From the NCBI GenBank assembly GCA_963730285.1, contig CAVSQY010000012.1:1-15437 (forward strand): 15,437 bases of DNA. The letters run 5' to 3'. Positions 1 through 6,869 of this stretch are shown one piece after another; the stretch's first letter is position 1, and every line of letters begins with the position of its first letter. The translations under genes and the position numbers were made by a program. The stretch comes from JARDZU01 sp963730285 (GTDB lineage: Bacteria > Actinomycetota > Acidimicrobiia > Spongiisociales > ZC4RG35). The notes beneath the pieces were generated by a model. It saw nothing but the letters and a program-made list of their open reading frames with translations, did not search any database and was not told the DNA's origin.

Positions 1-147
1 CCAGCCACGACCACCAAGACCGAGAAACTTCGGAAAGTCCAAAGATTTGAACAACAAGTATCCGAGTCCGAACAGGTGAAGTCCAAATATTGCCAGGGCA
101 ATGCCTGACCATCCGACGTCAAATGAAACGGTCCTAAAAAGGCTCGA
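1..147 (-). pseudogene. C-terminal part of a DUF4386-like membrane protein, 5' end missing, runs off left edge
   Basis: Minus-strand translation from about 123 to the window edge gives a membrane-helix sequence containing GLHLFGLGYLLFKSLDFPK and then LGLGG. This matches the pattern of the last helices of DUF4386 integral membrane proteins (GLHL..LGYL..KS...P..LG). Upstream the frame meets a stop at 148-150, and no ATG, GTG or TTG lies between that stop and the conserved segment. The N-terminal helices are therefore missing, or separated by a frameshift. Frame and pattern are visible; the family name rests on recalled conserved residues. The gene continues beyond position 1. It could also be an intact gene with an unrecognised frameshift or sequencing error near 148. 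Confidence 0.4.
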
Positions 148-223
148 TCATCTCTCGAATTTGAAACAGCCCTGGGCGATTCGCTGATTGGCTTCGCAGG
201 GCGGGCCTTGGGTAAGCCTGGAA

Positions 224-247
224 GTCAGGGTTTCGGGCGTCCCTGAC
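224..247. repeat. Hairpin-forming inverted repeat, 7 bp arms
   Basis: GTCAGGG (224-230) and CCCTGAC (241-247) are perfect complements around a 10 nt loop. No T-run follows on either strand, so an intrinsic terminator is not supported. It may be a leader or intergenic RNA structure. Confidence 0.4.
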
Positions 248-447
248 CCAAATCACGCATAGAAACCCCAAAGCGCGAGTTCGTCCCGGTTCGACCCGGA
301 CTGGTCCTGGCGTTGTGGGTTAAAGGACGCCTCGAACACGGTCGCGGAGCGCCGCAATGCTTGCGTCACTGGAAAGACTTAGGCCTACGAGCTCGTCATC
401 GTTGCGAAGGGACAGCGCAACGTTGAGCGACCGCTTTCACATCTGGC

Positions 448-466
448 ATCCGACGCGATGTCGGAT
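448..466. promoter_or_regulatory. Inverted repeat upstream of the heme operon, possible operator
   Basis: ATCCGAC (448-454) and GTCGGAT (460-466) form a perfect 7-5-7 inverted repeat ending 47 bp before the first operon start. Size and symmetry suit a dimeric regulator. It does not match the DtxR/IdeR iron-box consensus as recalled. Function is inferred from position only. Confidence 0.35.
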
Positions 467-513
467 CGTTTCCGACTCGCCGTCGAGGATCCGACCTTCT
501 TACATCACCGTTC

Positions 514-1260
514 GTGAAACCGAGCCTCGTTCACTATCTCCCAGTGGTGACGACGATCGCAGCCGCGATCTTCACGTCGGTTCTCTATCACCACTGGAGG
601 CGACGCCCCGATCCGCGTTATCTGCTCTGGTGGATGATCGGCATCGCTCTCTACGGGGTGGGGACCCTGACCGAAGCTCTCACCACGGTCTTTGGTTGGA
701 GCGAGCCGGTCTTTCGTTCTTGGTATATCGCCGGGGCTCTTCTCGGCGCAGGTCCGTTGGCGCAAGGCACCGTCTACCTGCTTCTTCCTAGACGGGTCGC
801 CGACCGTCTCGCTGTGGCGATGGTCACGTACATAGCCATGGCTTCCGCCTTTGTGGTGGCTACCCCGATTGTCTCCGACCTCGTGGAGGCCCATCGTCTC
901 AGCGGTGAGGTGATGGCCTGGCAGTGGGTGCGGCTCTTCTCCCCGCTCGTCAATCTCTACGCAGTCGTGTTCCTCATAGGCGGGGCTATCTGGTCCGCCG
1001 TCAAGTACAAGCGTCGAGGCGAATCGGGCGCACACGTCCGGGGCAACGTCCTGATCGCCATCGGAGCAATCCTCCCTGGCGTCGGGGGCTCTTTTGCCAG
1101 AGCCGGGGTAGTAGAGGTCCTCTACGTCACCGAGCTGATCGGCCTCATTCTCATCTGGGCCGGCTATCGGGTCATCGCCACCGACACGCGGCCGAGCGCG
1201 CATGACGTCCAGCGATCACAGGTTTCGAGTGAACCGACCACCAGAAAGGCAACGAATTGA
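514..1260 (+). CDS. Multi-pass integral membrane protein, first gene of the heme-uptake operon
   Basis: A 248-residue hydrophobic protein with about seven predicted membrane helices (roughly residues 6-24, 36-56, 68-88, 100-121, 137-160, 173-192 and 199-215). Charged loops such as HHWRRRPDPR and KYKRRGE separate them, and the tail is hydrophilic. No catalytic motif was recognised. The layout resembles uncharacterised 7-helix sensor-type membrane domains. GTG at 514 is the only usable start between the in-frame stop at 424 and the first helix; no Shine-Dalgarno is visible, so a leaderless message is possible. The stop overlaps the hmuT start by 4 bp (TTGA), which ties it to heme import, perhaps as an accessory or sensory component. 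That role is inferred. Confidence 0.75.
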   Translation: MKPSLVHYLPVVTTIAAAIFTSVLYHHWRRRPDPRYLLWWMIGIALYGVGTLTEALTTVFGWSEPVFRSWYIAGALLGAGPLAQGTVYLLLPRRVADRLAVAMVTYIAMASAFVVATPIVSDLVEAHRLSGEVMAWQWVRLFSPLVNLYAVVFLIGGAIWSAVKYKRRGESGAHVRGNVLIAIGAILPGVGGSFARAGVVEVLYVTELIGLILIWAGYRVIATDTRPSAHDVQRSQVSSEPTTRKATN

Positions 1261-2276
1261 AGACATTGAGAGTCACCCCGATCGTCATCTGTTGGACTGT
1301 GCTCCTCGCTGCTTGCGGCGGAAGTCAATCGGACAACTCGACGACTGTTTCCGAGGCGGCGGCTACGACCACCACCATCGCTGAGGCGACCACGACATCG
1401 GCAGCGACGTCCACCACGAAGTCAAGCGAGCGGACCTTCACCGGAGCGGACGAAGTCGAAACGACCATCACGGACACTTCTCGCATCGTGTCTCTGAACG
1501 GCGACATAACCGAGATCATCTACGAGCTCGGGCTCGGCGACAATGTCGTGGCTGTCGACGTGACCACTACCTACCCGGCAGAGGCCGCCGCCATGAACGA
1601 TTCGGGCAACACGGTTGGCTTCGCCCAACAGCTGACCGCCGAGGCGGTTTTGAGTTTCGAGCCGACATTGGTGATTGGTGACACGCAGGTGGCCCCGGTG
1701 GAGGCCATTGAGCAGCTGCGCAGTGCTGGTGTCCCGGTCGTAATCATCGATTATCAGACCACTCTCGACGGGGTGGCGACCAAGATCGGCCAGATCGCGG
1801 AGATTCTCGGGGTTGAGGGGCAGGGCGCGCAACTCGCAACGCGGGTGATGGGTGAGATAGACGACGCCGTGACTCTCGCCAAGTCGGCGACCGAGGCGCC
1901 GCGAGTTGCGTTCATCTACCTGCGCGGCCCGCAAGTGATCTTTCTGTTCGGGGCTGGAATGCCAACCCAGGCGATGATCGAAGGCGCCGGAGCCGTGGAT
2001 GCGGGAGCAGAGACCGGCGTCTTCGGTCCGGCACCACTCACGCCCGAGGCGCTCATCGCGGCCGAACCGGACGTGATCGTGCTCCCGAAGGGTGGTTTGG
2101 AGGCGATGGGAGGTATCAGCGCCCTCGAGGCGATTCCCGGCGTCAGTGACACCCCGGCGGCACAAACAGGCAGTTATCTGATCTACGACGAGGCCTACTT
2201 CTTCAATCTCGGTCCTCGGACGGGACAGGCGCTGATGGAGTTCGTCCAGGATCTCCATCCCGACTTGGCCGGTTGA
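1257..2276 (+). CDS. hmuT: Heme ABC transporter substrate-binding lipoprotein (HmuT-like)
   Basis: A 339-residue protein with a lipoprotein signal peptide. A hydrophobic stretch at 4-19 ends in the lipobox LAAC, with Cys20 as the lipidation site. A Thr/Ser/Ala-rich linker (about 22-65) follows, then a class III periplasmic-binding domain (about 75-335). HmuT-type hallmarks are SRIVSLNGDITEIIYELG near the start of the domain, a conserved PLTPEALIAAEPDVIVLP segment and a late FNLGPR motif. It should capture heme outside the membrane and deliver it to the downstream permease. The TTG start overlaps the upstream stop and has AGAAAGG 7 nt before it. A cobalamin or siderophore ligand cannot be excluded from sequence alone, but the PLTPEAL segment favours heme. 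Confidence 0.85.
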   Translation: MKTLRVTPIVICWTVLLAACGGSQSDNSTTVSEAAATTTTIAEATTTSAATSTTKSSERTFTGADEVETTITDTSRIVSLNGDITEIIYELGLGDNVVAVDVTTTYPAEAAAMNDSGNTVGFAQQLTAEAVLSFEPTLVIGDTQVAPVEAIEQLRSAGVPVVIIDYQTTLDGVATKIGQIAEILGVEGQGAQLATRVMGEIDDAVTLAKSATEAPRVAFIYLRGPQVIFLFGAGMPTQAMIEGAGAVDAGAETGVFGPAPLTPEALIAAEPDVIVLPKGGLEAMGGISALEAIPGVSDTPAAQTGSYLIYDEAYFFNLGPRTGQALMEFVQDLHPDLAG

Positions 2277-3295
2277 GGCGGTCGGCCGACTCGTACCGAT
2301 CGCGGCGGCGTTGGGGGGTGACCGTGATCGGCGTCACTGCCTTGGGCATCGCCGTAGCCTCGCTGAGCCTCGGTGCCGTTGACATACCCTTGCGCGAGGT
2401 AGGTGGCGTTCTCTCTTCGAAGATCGGCTTGAGGTGGTTCGGCGAACCATCAGCCCGGGCCACCAGCGTCGTCTGGGGTCTCCGAATGCCACGGCTCCTT
2501 TTGGGCCTTTCGGTCGGCGCAGCTCTAGCGGCAAGCGGGGTCGGTTTGCAAGGTCTTCTTCGCAACGACCTCGCCGACCCGCATCTAATCGGTATCGGCC
2601 CGGGGGCCGCCATCGGAGCCGCACTGGGAGCCTCGGCGGGGGGTGTTCAAGGAGCTATCGCCGGAGGGGTCGTCATGGGTGTACTCACCTCGTTCGTCGT
2701 ACGACGACTGGGGAGGGCGGCGACCGCAGACCCGAATCGTCTCATCCTCTCCGGAGTGGCACTAGGGGCGACTCTCAGTGCATGGGTTGGGTTCGTGGTC
2801 TTCGGCTCGGACCGAACCGTCGTCCCCCCGATCGAGTTCTGGCTTCTGGGAAGTCTCTCAACAGCTACGTGGCGTGGCGTCGGAACCGTGATCGTGTTCC
2901 TATTGATTGGCGTTGGGACGCTCTTCGGCCTGGCGCGCACACTCGACCTCCTCGTGTTGGGACATCGGGAAGCAGCCCACCTGGGTGTGGATGTGGATCT
3001 GTTCATGACGATTCTGTTGATAGTCGTCGGCGCCACGGTCGGTGCCACGGTCGGCGTAGCGGGAGTCGTCGTCTTTGTCGGGCTTTTGATCCCTCGACTG
3101 ATTCGCCCGATCACAGGACCGTTTCACCGCCACATCCTCTTCGGATCTCTCGTCGCCGGGGCCGGGTTCCTCGCCCTATCCGACCTGATTGCCCGTCTGG
3201 TTCTGGAGCCGATCGAGCTCCCAGTGGGCCTTGTCACCTCTGTCGTCGGTGGACCTCTGTTCCTTTGGCTGGTCTCTAGAAGACATGATGTTTGA
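2273..3295 (+). CDS. hmuU: Heme ABC transporter permease, FecCD family (HmuU-like)
   Basis: A 340-residue, very hydrophobic protein of usual FecCD length, with about ten membrane helices. Family signatures are visible: LRMPRLLLGLSVGAALAASG near residues 70-90, then GLQGLLRNDLADPHLIGIGPG, and a late VVVFVGLLIPRLIRP segment forming the coupling region for the ATPase. It forms the membrane channel of the importer with HmuT and HmuV. The TTG start lies in a TTGA overlap with the hmuT stop. No good Shine-Dalgarno is visible, so translation is probably coupled. A GTG near 2318 is a possible later start, but it would remove a basic N-terminus typical for the family. Confidence 0.87.
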   Translation: MRRSADSYRSRRRWGVTVIGVTALGIAVASLSLGAVDIPLREVGGVLSSKIGLRWFGEPSARATSVVWGLRMPRLLLGLSVGAALAASGVGLQGLLRNDLADPHLIGIGPGAAIGAALGASAGGVQGAIAGGVVMGVLTSFVVRRLGRAATADPNRLILSGVALGATLSAWVGFVVFGSDRTVVPPIEFWLLGSLSTATWRGVGTVIVFLLIGVGTLFGLARTLDLLVLGHREAAHLGVDVDLFMTILLIVVGATVGATVGVAGVVVFVGLLIPRLIRPITGPFHRHILFGSLVAGAGFLALSDLIARLVLEPIELPVGLVTSVVGGPLFLWLVSRRHDV

Positions 3296-4064
3296 AATTC
3301 GGGTAGCGGCGCGCGGGTTGACCTATCACGTGGGTGATCGCGCACTCATCGACGACGTGAGCTTCTCGGCCGTTGCAGGCGAGTTCGTCGCCTTGATCGG
3401 GCCCAACGGTGCGGGCAAGTCCACACTCCTCAGAATCGTCGGCGGGCAGCTGCCGGCCGCTGAGGGCGACGTGAAGCTCATGGGGAATTCCATCGACGGT
3501 GTCTCATCCCGGGAGCTTGCGACCCTTCGGGCGATGCTCGGAGCCACCCCACCGAGCGATATCCCGTTCGACGCAAGAACCGTGGTCGAGACCGCCCGAT
3601 ATCCGTTTCGTGGACTGCCAGAGGCGGCTCCGAGCAAGGACACGCTCCTGGTCGACCGGGCGATGGTGAGGGCCGACGTGATGGAACTGGCTCACCGCAG
3701 GTACCACACCTTGTCAAGTGGTGAGCAAGCTCGGGTGATGATCGCACGCATCCTCGCCCAGGCGACCCCGATCTCACTCCTAGACGAACCCACCGCGTCA
3801 CTGGACGCTGCCAACGGGGAGAAGGCTCTTCGCACGTTCTCCAAAGATCTGGAGACGGACATGACGGTGATCTGCGTTCTTCACGATCTGAACCAGGCCG
3901 CCTTCTACGCCGACCGGATCCTGCTGATGAGCGAGGGCCGTCTGGTGGGCGACGGAACGCCGAGAGATGTGCTCCAGTCGGACGTGCTGAGCGATGTCTA
4001 CGGCCATACCATGAGAGTCGTCGACCATCCGTTCCGTGACTGCCCGCTGGTGCTGATGGCGTGA
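3285..4064 (+). CDS. hmuV: Heme ABC transporter ATP-binding protein (HmuV-like)
   Basis: A 259-residue ABC ATPase. Walker A is GPNGAGKST (39-47), the signature LSSGE (143-147), Walker B ISLLDE (163-168) and the H-loop His200 in VLHDLN. The tail HPFRDCPLVLMA is typical of HmuV proteins. The frame is open further upstream, but those residues lie in the permease gene and look unlike an ABC N-terminus; ATG 3285 (or the adjacent ATG 3288) gives a normal start, overlapping hmuU by 11 bp. Oddity: the segment usually reading RAVLPQ reads RAMLGA (82-87), so the Q-loop glutamine appears replaced by alanine. The protein powers import with HmuU. Confidence 0.87.
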   Translation: MMFEIRVAARGLTYHVGDRALIDDVSFSAVAGEFVALIGPNGAGKSTLLRIVGGQLPAAEGDVKLMGNSIDGVSSRELATLRAMLGATPPSDIPFDARTVVETARYPFRGLPEAAPSKDTLLVDRAMVRADVMELAHRRYHTLSSGEQARVMIARILAQATPISLLDEPTASLDAANGEKALRTFSKDLETDMTVICVLHDLNQAAFYADRILLMSEGRLVGDGTPRDVLQSDVLSDVYGHTMRVVDHPFRDCPLVLMA

Positions 4065-4095
4065 TCTGTACCATGAACCCAACGCCAGTAAATCA

Positions 4096-4356
4096 ATGGG
4101 CGACTCCGACTCGTCCACGGGTGACATGGGAGATGAGACGACCATGGGCGACATGGGCGACGAGACGACCATGGGCGACCTGGGTGACGAGATGGACATG
4201 GGCGTGATGGTCGTTCGCCAGCCGGGCGACACGGCCACGATCACCTTCACACCCACCGAGGACTCGGTCGGTGAATGGCAGATCGGCTGTTTCGAAGAAG
4301 AGGGTAAGCAGTGGACGGAGGGAATGAAGGGGAAGATCATCGTCGACGAGGCCTGA
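4096..4356 (+). CDS. Truncated cupredoxin-like protein with Met/Asp-rich repeats
   Basis: An 86-residue acidic protein. Residues 10-36 are three 9-residue repeats (DMGDETTMG twice, then DLGDEMDMG). Residues 37-86 resemble the last strands of a cupredoxin domain: QPGDTATITFTPT, then GEWQIGCF, then GMKGKIIV. Full-length relatives have a signal peptide and N-terminal strands carrying the first copper His; both are absent. The frame is blocked by a stop at 4054-4056, with no better start. In the copper loop the Cys and Met remain (C..GM), but the position where His is expected reads Gln (GKQW instead of G.HY). There is no clear Shine-Dalgarno. It sits between hmuV and csoR, so a copper link is plausible. 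It may be a decaying remnant or a small cytoplasmic Met-rich copper binder. Confidence 0.55.
   Translation: MGDSDSSTGDMGDETTMGDMGDETTMGDLGDEMDMGVMVVRQPGDTATITFTPTEDSVGEWQIGCFEEEGKQWTEGMKGKIIVDEA
4123..4203 (+). repeat. Three in-frame 27 bp tandem repeats encoding a Met/Asp-rich segment
   Basis: Units at 4123-4149, 4150-4176 and 4177-4203 encode DMGDETTMG, DMGDETTMG and DLGDEMDMG. The first two differ only at synonymous positions; the third has diverged. Repeat expansion within the coding frame is visible directly. A Cu(I)-binding role for the methionines is inferred from the neighbouring copper genes. Confidence 0.8.
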
Positions 4357-4394
4357 TCGAATCGTTCCTCCCAAGCACCCCGGGCCAACCCGCG

Positions 4395-4408
4395 CAAAGA
4401 CGTCTTTG
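4395..4408. promoter_or_regulatory. Perfect 14 bp palindrome upstream of the csoR promoter
   Basis: CAAAGACGTCTTTG is fully self-complementary. It lies 24 bp upstream of the csoR -35 element. No T-run follows, so it is more likely a protein-binding site than a terminator. The binding factor is unknown. Confidence 0.4.
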
Positions 4409-4431
4409 ACGTGATGGACCTAACGCCAGCC

Positions 4432-4460
4432 TTGACGTGTCGCGTTCGTTCTCATACAAT
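4432..4460 (+). promoter_or_regulatory. Sigma70-type promoter of csoR-copB
   Basis: TTGACG at 4432-4437 and TACAAT at 4455-4460 are separated by exactly 17 bp. The predicted start, about 4466-4468, falls inside the CsoR operator. This excludes the longer reading frame that would start with GTG at 4437, inside the -35 element. Confidence 0.8.
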
Positions 4461-4475
4461 ACCCCCCTAGAGTAT
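4459..4475. promoter_or_regulatory. CsoR operator
   Basis: ATACCCCCCTAGAGTAT is an imperfect palindrome (ATAC...GTAT) of the GC-rich-centre type bound by CsoR repressors. It covers the end of the -10 and the predicted transcription start, as expected for steric repression relieved by Cu(I). Confidence 0.8.
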
Positions 4476-4487
4476 CAGGAGCTGACG

Positions 4488-4772
4488 ATGCGTGGATACG
4501 AAATCAACAAGGATGAGTACTTGAGGCGTCTTGCCCGGATCGAGGGACAGGTGCGCGGTCTACAGCGGATGATCAACGAGGACAAGTACTGCATCGACGT
4601 CCTCACCCAGGTGAATGCGGTGTCGGCGGCACTCAAAGGGGTAGCGGTAGGTCTGCTCGACGAGCACGTCCGACATTGCGTCCGGGAGGCCACCGAGTCC
4701 GGTGACGAGGCGGGGGCCGACCGCATGGTCACCGAGGCGACCAAGGCCATCGAGCGCCTGGTCCGGTCCTGA
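4488..4772 (+). CDS. csoR: Copper-sensing transcriptional repressor CsoR
   Basis: A 94-residue all-helical DUF156 protein. The Cu(I) ligands of true CsoR proteins are present as Cys35 (DKYC), His60 and Cys64 (DEHVRHC). The family segments RLARIEGQVRGLQRMI and VLTQVNAVSAALKGV are also present. ATG 4488 is chosen because AGGAG lies at 4477-4481 and the promoter and operator lie just upstream. It should repress its own operon from 4459-4475 and release DNA on Cu(I) binding, inducing the ATPase gene 21 bp downstream. The C-H-C triad argues for copper rather than formaldehyde (FrmR) or nickel (RcnR) sensing. Confidence 0.93.
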   Translation: MRGYEINKDEYLRRLARIEGQVRGLQRMINEDKYCIDVLTQVNAVSAALKGVAVGLLDEHVRHCVREATESGDEAGADRMVTEATKAIERLVRS

Positions 4773-4793
4773 TCATGCAGGGAGTTGAACCCC

Positions 4794-6854
4794 ATGACTG
4801 AACATATGGTCCACGACCACTCGGGGCACCAAGTGACGGAGCATGAGCATGACCGTGGACAGAAAGCCGGCCATGGAGGAGGCCACGATCAGCATGCCGG
4901 ACACAGCCCGGACATGTTCCGGGAACGGTTTTGGCTGTCACTCGCTCTGAGTGTCCCGATCATCTTCTTTTCCGAGACGATTCAGGGGTGGTTCGGATAT
5001 ACAGCACCTTCCTTCCCCGGCTCCGCTCTGATCGCACCCGTCCTGGGGACGGTGATTTTCGTCTATGGAGGCTCCCCATTCTTGAAGGGAGCGGTATCAG
5101 AGGCTCGGGACCGACAGCCGGGGATGATGTTGCTGATCGGGATGGCGATATCGGTGGCGTTCATCGCGTCGGCTGCCACCACGTTCGGGTGGTTCTCTCT
5201 CGAGTTCTGGTGGGAGCTCGCCGCTCTCATCACCATCATGCTGTTGGGACATTGGATGGAGATGCGAGCCATCGGTCAGGCCCGCGGCGCACTGGCAGCC
5301 TTGGCCGAGTTGCTGCCCGATGAGGCGGAGAGAGTCGTCGACGGTGGGACGGAAACGGTCTCGATATCTGAACTTCGGGTCGGAGACATAGTCCTGGTCA
5401 GGCCCGGAGGTCGTATTCCTGCCGACGGAGAGATCGCAGGAGGCAGCGCCGAGGTCGACGAAGCGATGGTCACCGGCGAATCCAAGCCCGTCAGCAAACA
5501 GGAGGGCTCGAGAGTGGTGGCCGGCACGGTGGCCACCGACAACTCGATTCGAATCCGGGTGCAGGCCGTCGGCGATGACACCGCTCTTGCCGGAATCCAG
5601 CGGCTGGTGGCTCAAGCCCAGGAGTCGCGTTCGCGGGCTCAGGTTCTCGCAGACCGGGCTGCCGCATGGTTGTTCTATGTGGCGGTTGGGTCTGCGGTCG
5701 TGACGGTCATCGCATGGTTGATCGTGGCGAAGCCAGATCAGGCTGTCGTTCGCACCGTCGCCGTGTTGGTCATCGCCTGTCCCCACGCCCTGGGCCTGGC
5801 GATTCCCCTCGTCATTTCCATCTCGACCGGGATGGCGGCAAGCAACGGGATCCTGGTCAAGGATCGCCTCGCCTTGGAGCAGATGCGCAACATCGACGTA
5901 GTCCTGTTCGACAAGACGGGGACGCTCACCAGAGGGCGGCACCGGGTCAGCGGAGTGATCTCGGTCGGCTCCGACAAAGATCGACTTCTCACACTTGCGG
6001 CCGCAGTCGAGGGCGAATCCGAGCATCCCCTCGCCCGCGCCATCGTCGCCGAAGCCAAGGAGCGTGGAAACATTCCCGCCGCCACCGACTTTCATGCGAT
6101 GAGTGGTCGTGGTGTTGAGGCCAGAATCGGTGAGGCCACGGTGGCGGTCGGGGGTCCGAGCCTTCTCGCCGAGCGTGACCTGGATGTGCCTGCGGCGATA
6201 GGGGAGATCACGGGCAAGTGGAAGGAACGGGGAGCATCGGTGCTCTATGTCATCGAGGACGGTCAGGTGACCGGGGCCCTGTCCCTCGAAGACGAGATCC
6301 GACCTGAATCACGTCAAGCCGTGGACGAGCTGCACCGGCTGGGTGTGAAGGTCGCCATGATCACCGGGGATGCCCGCCAAGTCGCCCAGGCCGTTGGCGA
6401 CGAGCTCGATATCGACCAAGTTCTCTCTGAAGTGCTGCCCGAACAGAAGCACTCGAAGGTGTCCGAGCTACAAGAACAGGGCCTTCGGGTGGCGATGGTC
6501 GGAGACGGTGTCAACGACGCACCCGCCCTCGCCCAGGCCGACGTCGGCATAGCCATTGGAGCCGGCACCGACGTCGCTATCGAATCGGCCGGGATCGTCC
6601 TCGCATCGGACGACCCGCGTGGAGTGATCGCAATCAGGAAGCTGTCCCAGGCCGGATATCGCAAGATGTTGCAGAACCTGGGGTGGGCGGCCGGATACAA
6701 CGTCCTTGCCATACCACTGGCCGCCGGTGCCTTCGCCTGGGCCGGGATCGTCCTCGCCCCGGCAGCCGCGGCGGTGCTGATGAGCGCCTCGACAGTCGTC
6801 GTTGCCATCAATGCACAATTGCTCAGACGTGTCGAGCTGAAACCCACTCAGTGA
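4794..6854 (+). CDS. copB: Copper-translocating P-type ATPase, CopB type (P1B-3)
   Basis: A 686-residue heavy-metal P1B ATPase. Residues 1-37 carry ten histidines and no Cys-X-X-Cys metal domain, as in CopB. Order: membrane helices; actuator TGES (227-230); the intramembrane CPH motif (329-331) that marks the CopB subgroup; phosphorylation site DKTGTLT (from 373); SEHP (409-412); hinge GDGVNDAP (from 570); C-terminal helices with YNVLAIPLAAG and MSAST, typical P1B-3 metal-site residues. It exports copper ions from the cytoplasm. ATG 4794 is preferred over TTG 4785 because GGGAG at 4780-4784 is 9 nt before it. It is co-transcribed with csoR and should be derepressed by copper. Confidence 0.92.
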   Translation: MTEHMVHDHSGHQVTEHEHDRGQKAGHGGGHDQHAGHSPDMFRERFWLSLALSVPIIFFSETIQGWFGYTAPSFPGSALIAPVLGTVIFVYGGSPFLKGAVSEARDRQPGMMLLIGMAISVAFIASAATTFGWFSLEFWWELAALITIMLLGHWMEMRAIGQARGALAALAELLPDEAERVVDGGTETVSISELRVGDIVLVRPGGRIPADGEIAGGSAEVDEAMVTGESKPVSKQEGSRVVAGTVATDNSIRIRVQAVGDDTALAGIQRLVAQAQESRSRAQVLADRAAAWLFYVAVGSAVVTVIAWLIVAKPDQAVVRTVAVLVIACPHALGLAIPLVISISTGMAASNGILVKDRLALEQMRNIDVVLFDKTGTLTRGRHRVSGVISVGSDKDRLLTLAAAVEGESEHPLARAIVAEAKERGNIPAATDFHAMSGRGVEARIGEATVAVGGPSLLAERDLDVPAAIGEITGKWKERGASVLYVIEDGQVTGALSLEDEIRPESRQAVDELHRLGVKVAMITGDARQVAQAVGDELDIDQVLSEVLPEQKHSKVSELQEQGLRVAMVGDGVNDAPALAQADVGIAIGAGTDVAIESAGIVLASDDPRGVIAIRKLSQAGYRKMLQNLGWAAGYNVLAIPLAAGAFAWAGIVLAPAAAAVLMSASTVVVAINAQLLRRVELKPTQ

Positions 6855-6869
6855 TGTCATCTTGGCTGA

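Larger units (their letters stand above)
148..513. other. Intergenic region upstream of the heme-uptake operon
   Basis: No convincing gene is seen in this 366 bp stretch; ORFs here lack recognisable protein character. It holds two perfect inverted repeats, listed separately at 224-247 and 448-466. It should contain the promoter of the operon starting at 514, but no strong -35/-10 pair was found. A TACATC at 501-506 could act as a weak -10 for a transcript starting at or near the GTG. Confidence 0.5.

Noticed and set aside
374..392. Possible DtxR/IdeR iron box (CTTAGGCCTACGAG)
   Set aside because: Too few matches to the 19 bp consensus and poor symmetry.
505..1203. 232-codon minus-strand ORF opposite the first operon gene
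   Set aside because: Charged, low-complexity antisense shadow; the plus strand encodes a coherent membrane protein.
2434..3279. 281-codon plus-strand ORF inside hmuU
   Set aside because: Arg/Gly/Ser-rich out-of-frame shadow of a high-GC gene; hmuU is clearly the real frame.
3189..3284. Longer hmuV start
   Set aside because: The extra 32 residues come from the hmuU coding region in another frame and do not resemble an ABC ATPase N-terminus.
4437..4487. Longer csoR start at GTG 4437
   Set aside because: It lies in the -35 element and would read through the promoter and operator; ATG 4488 has a good AGGAG.
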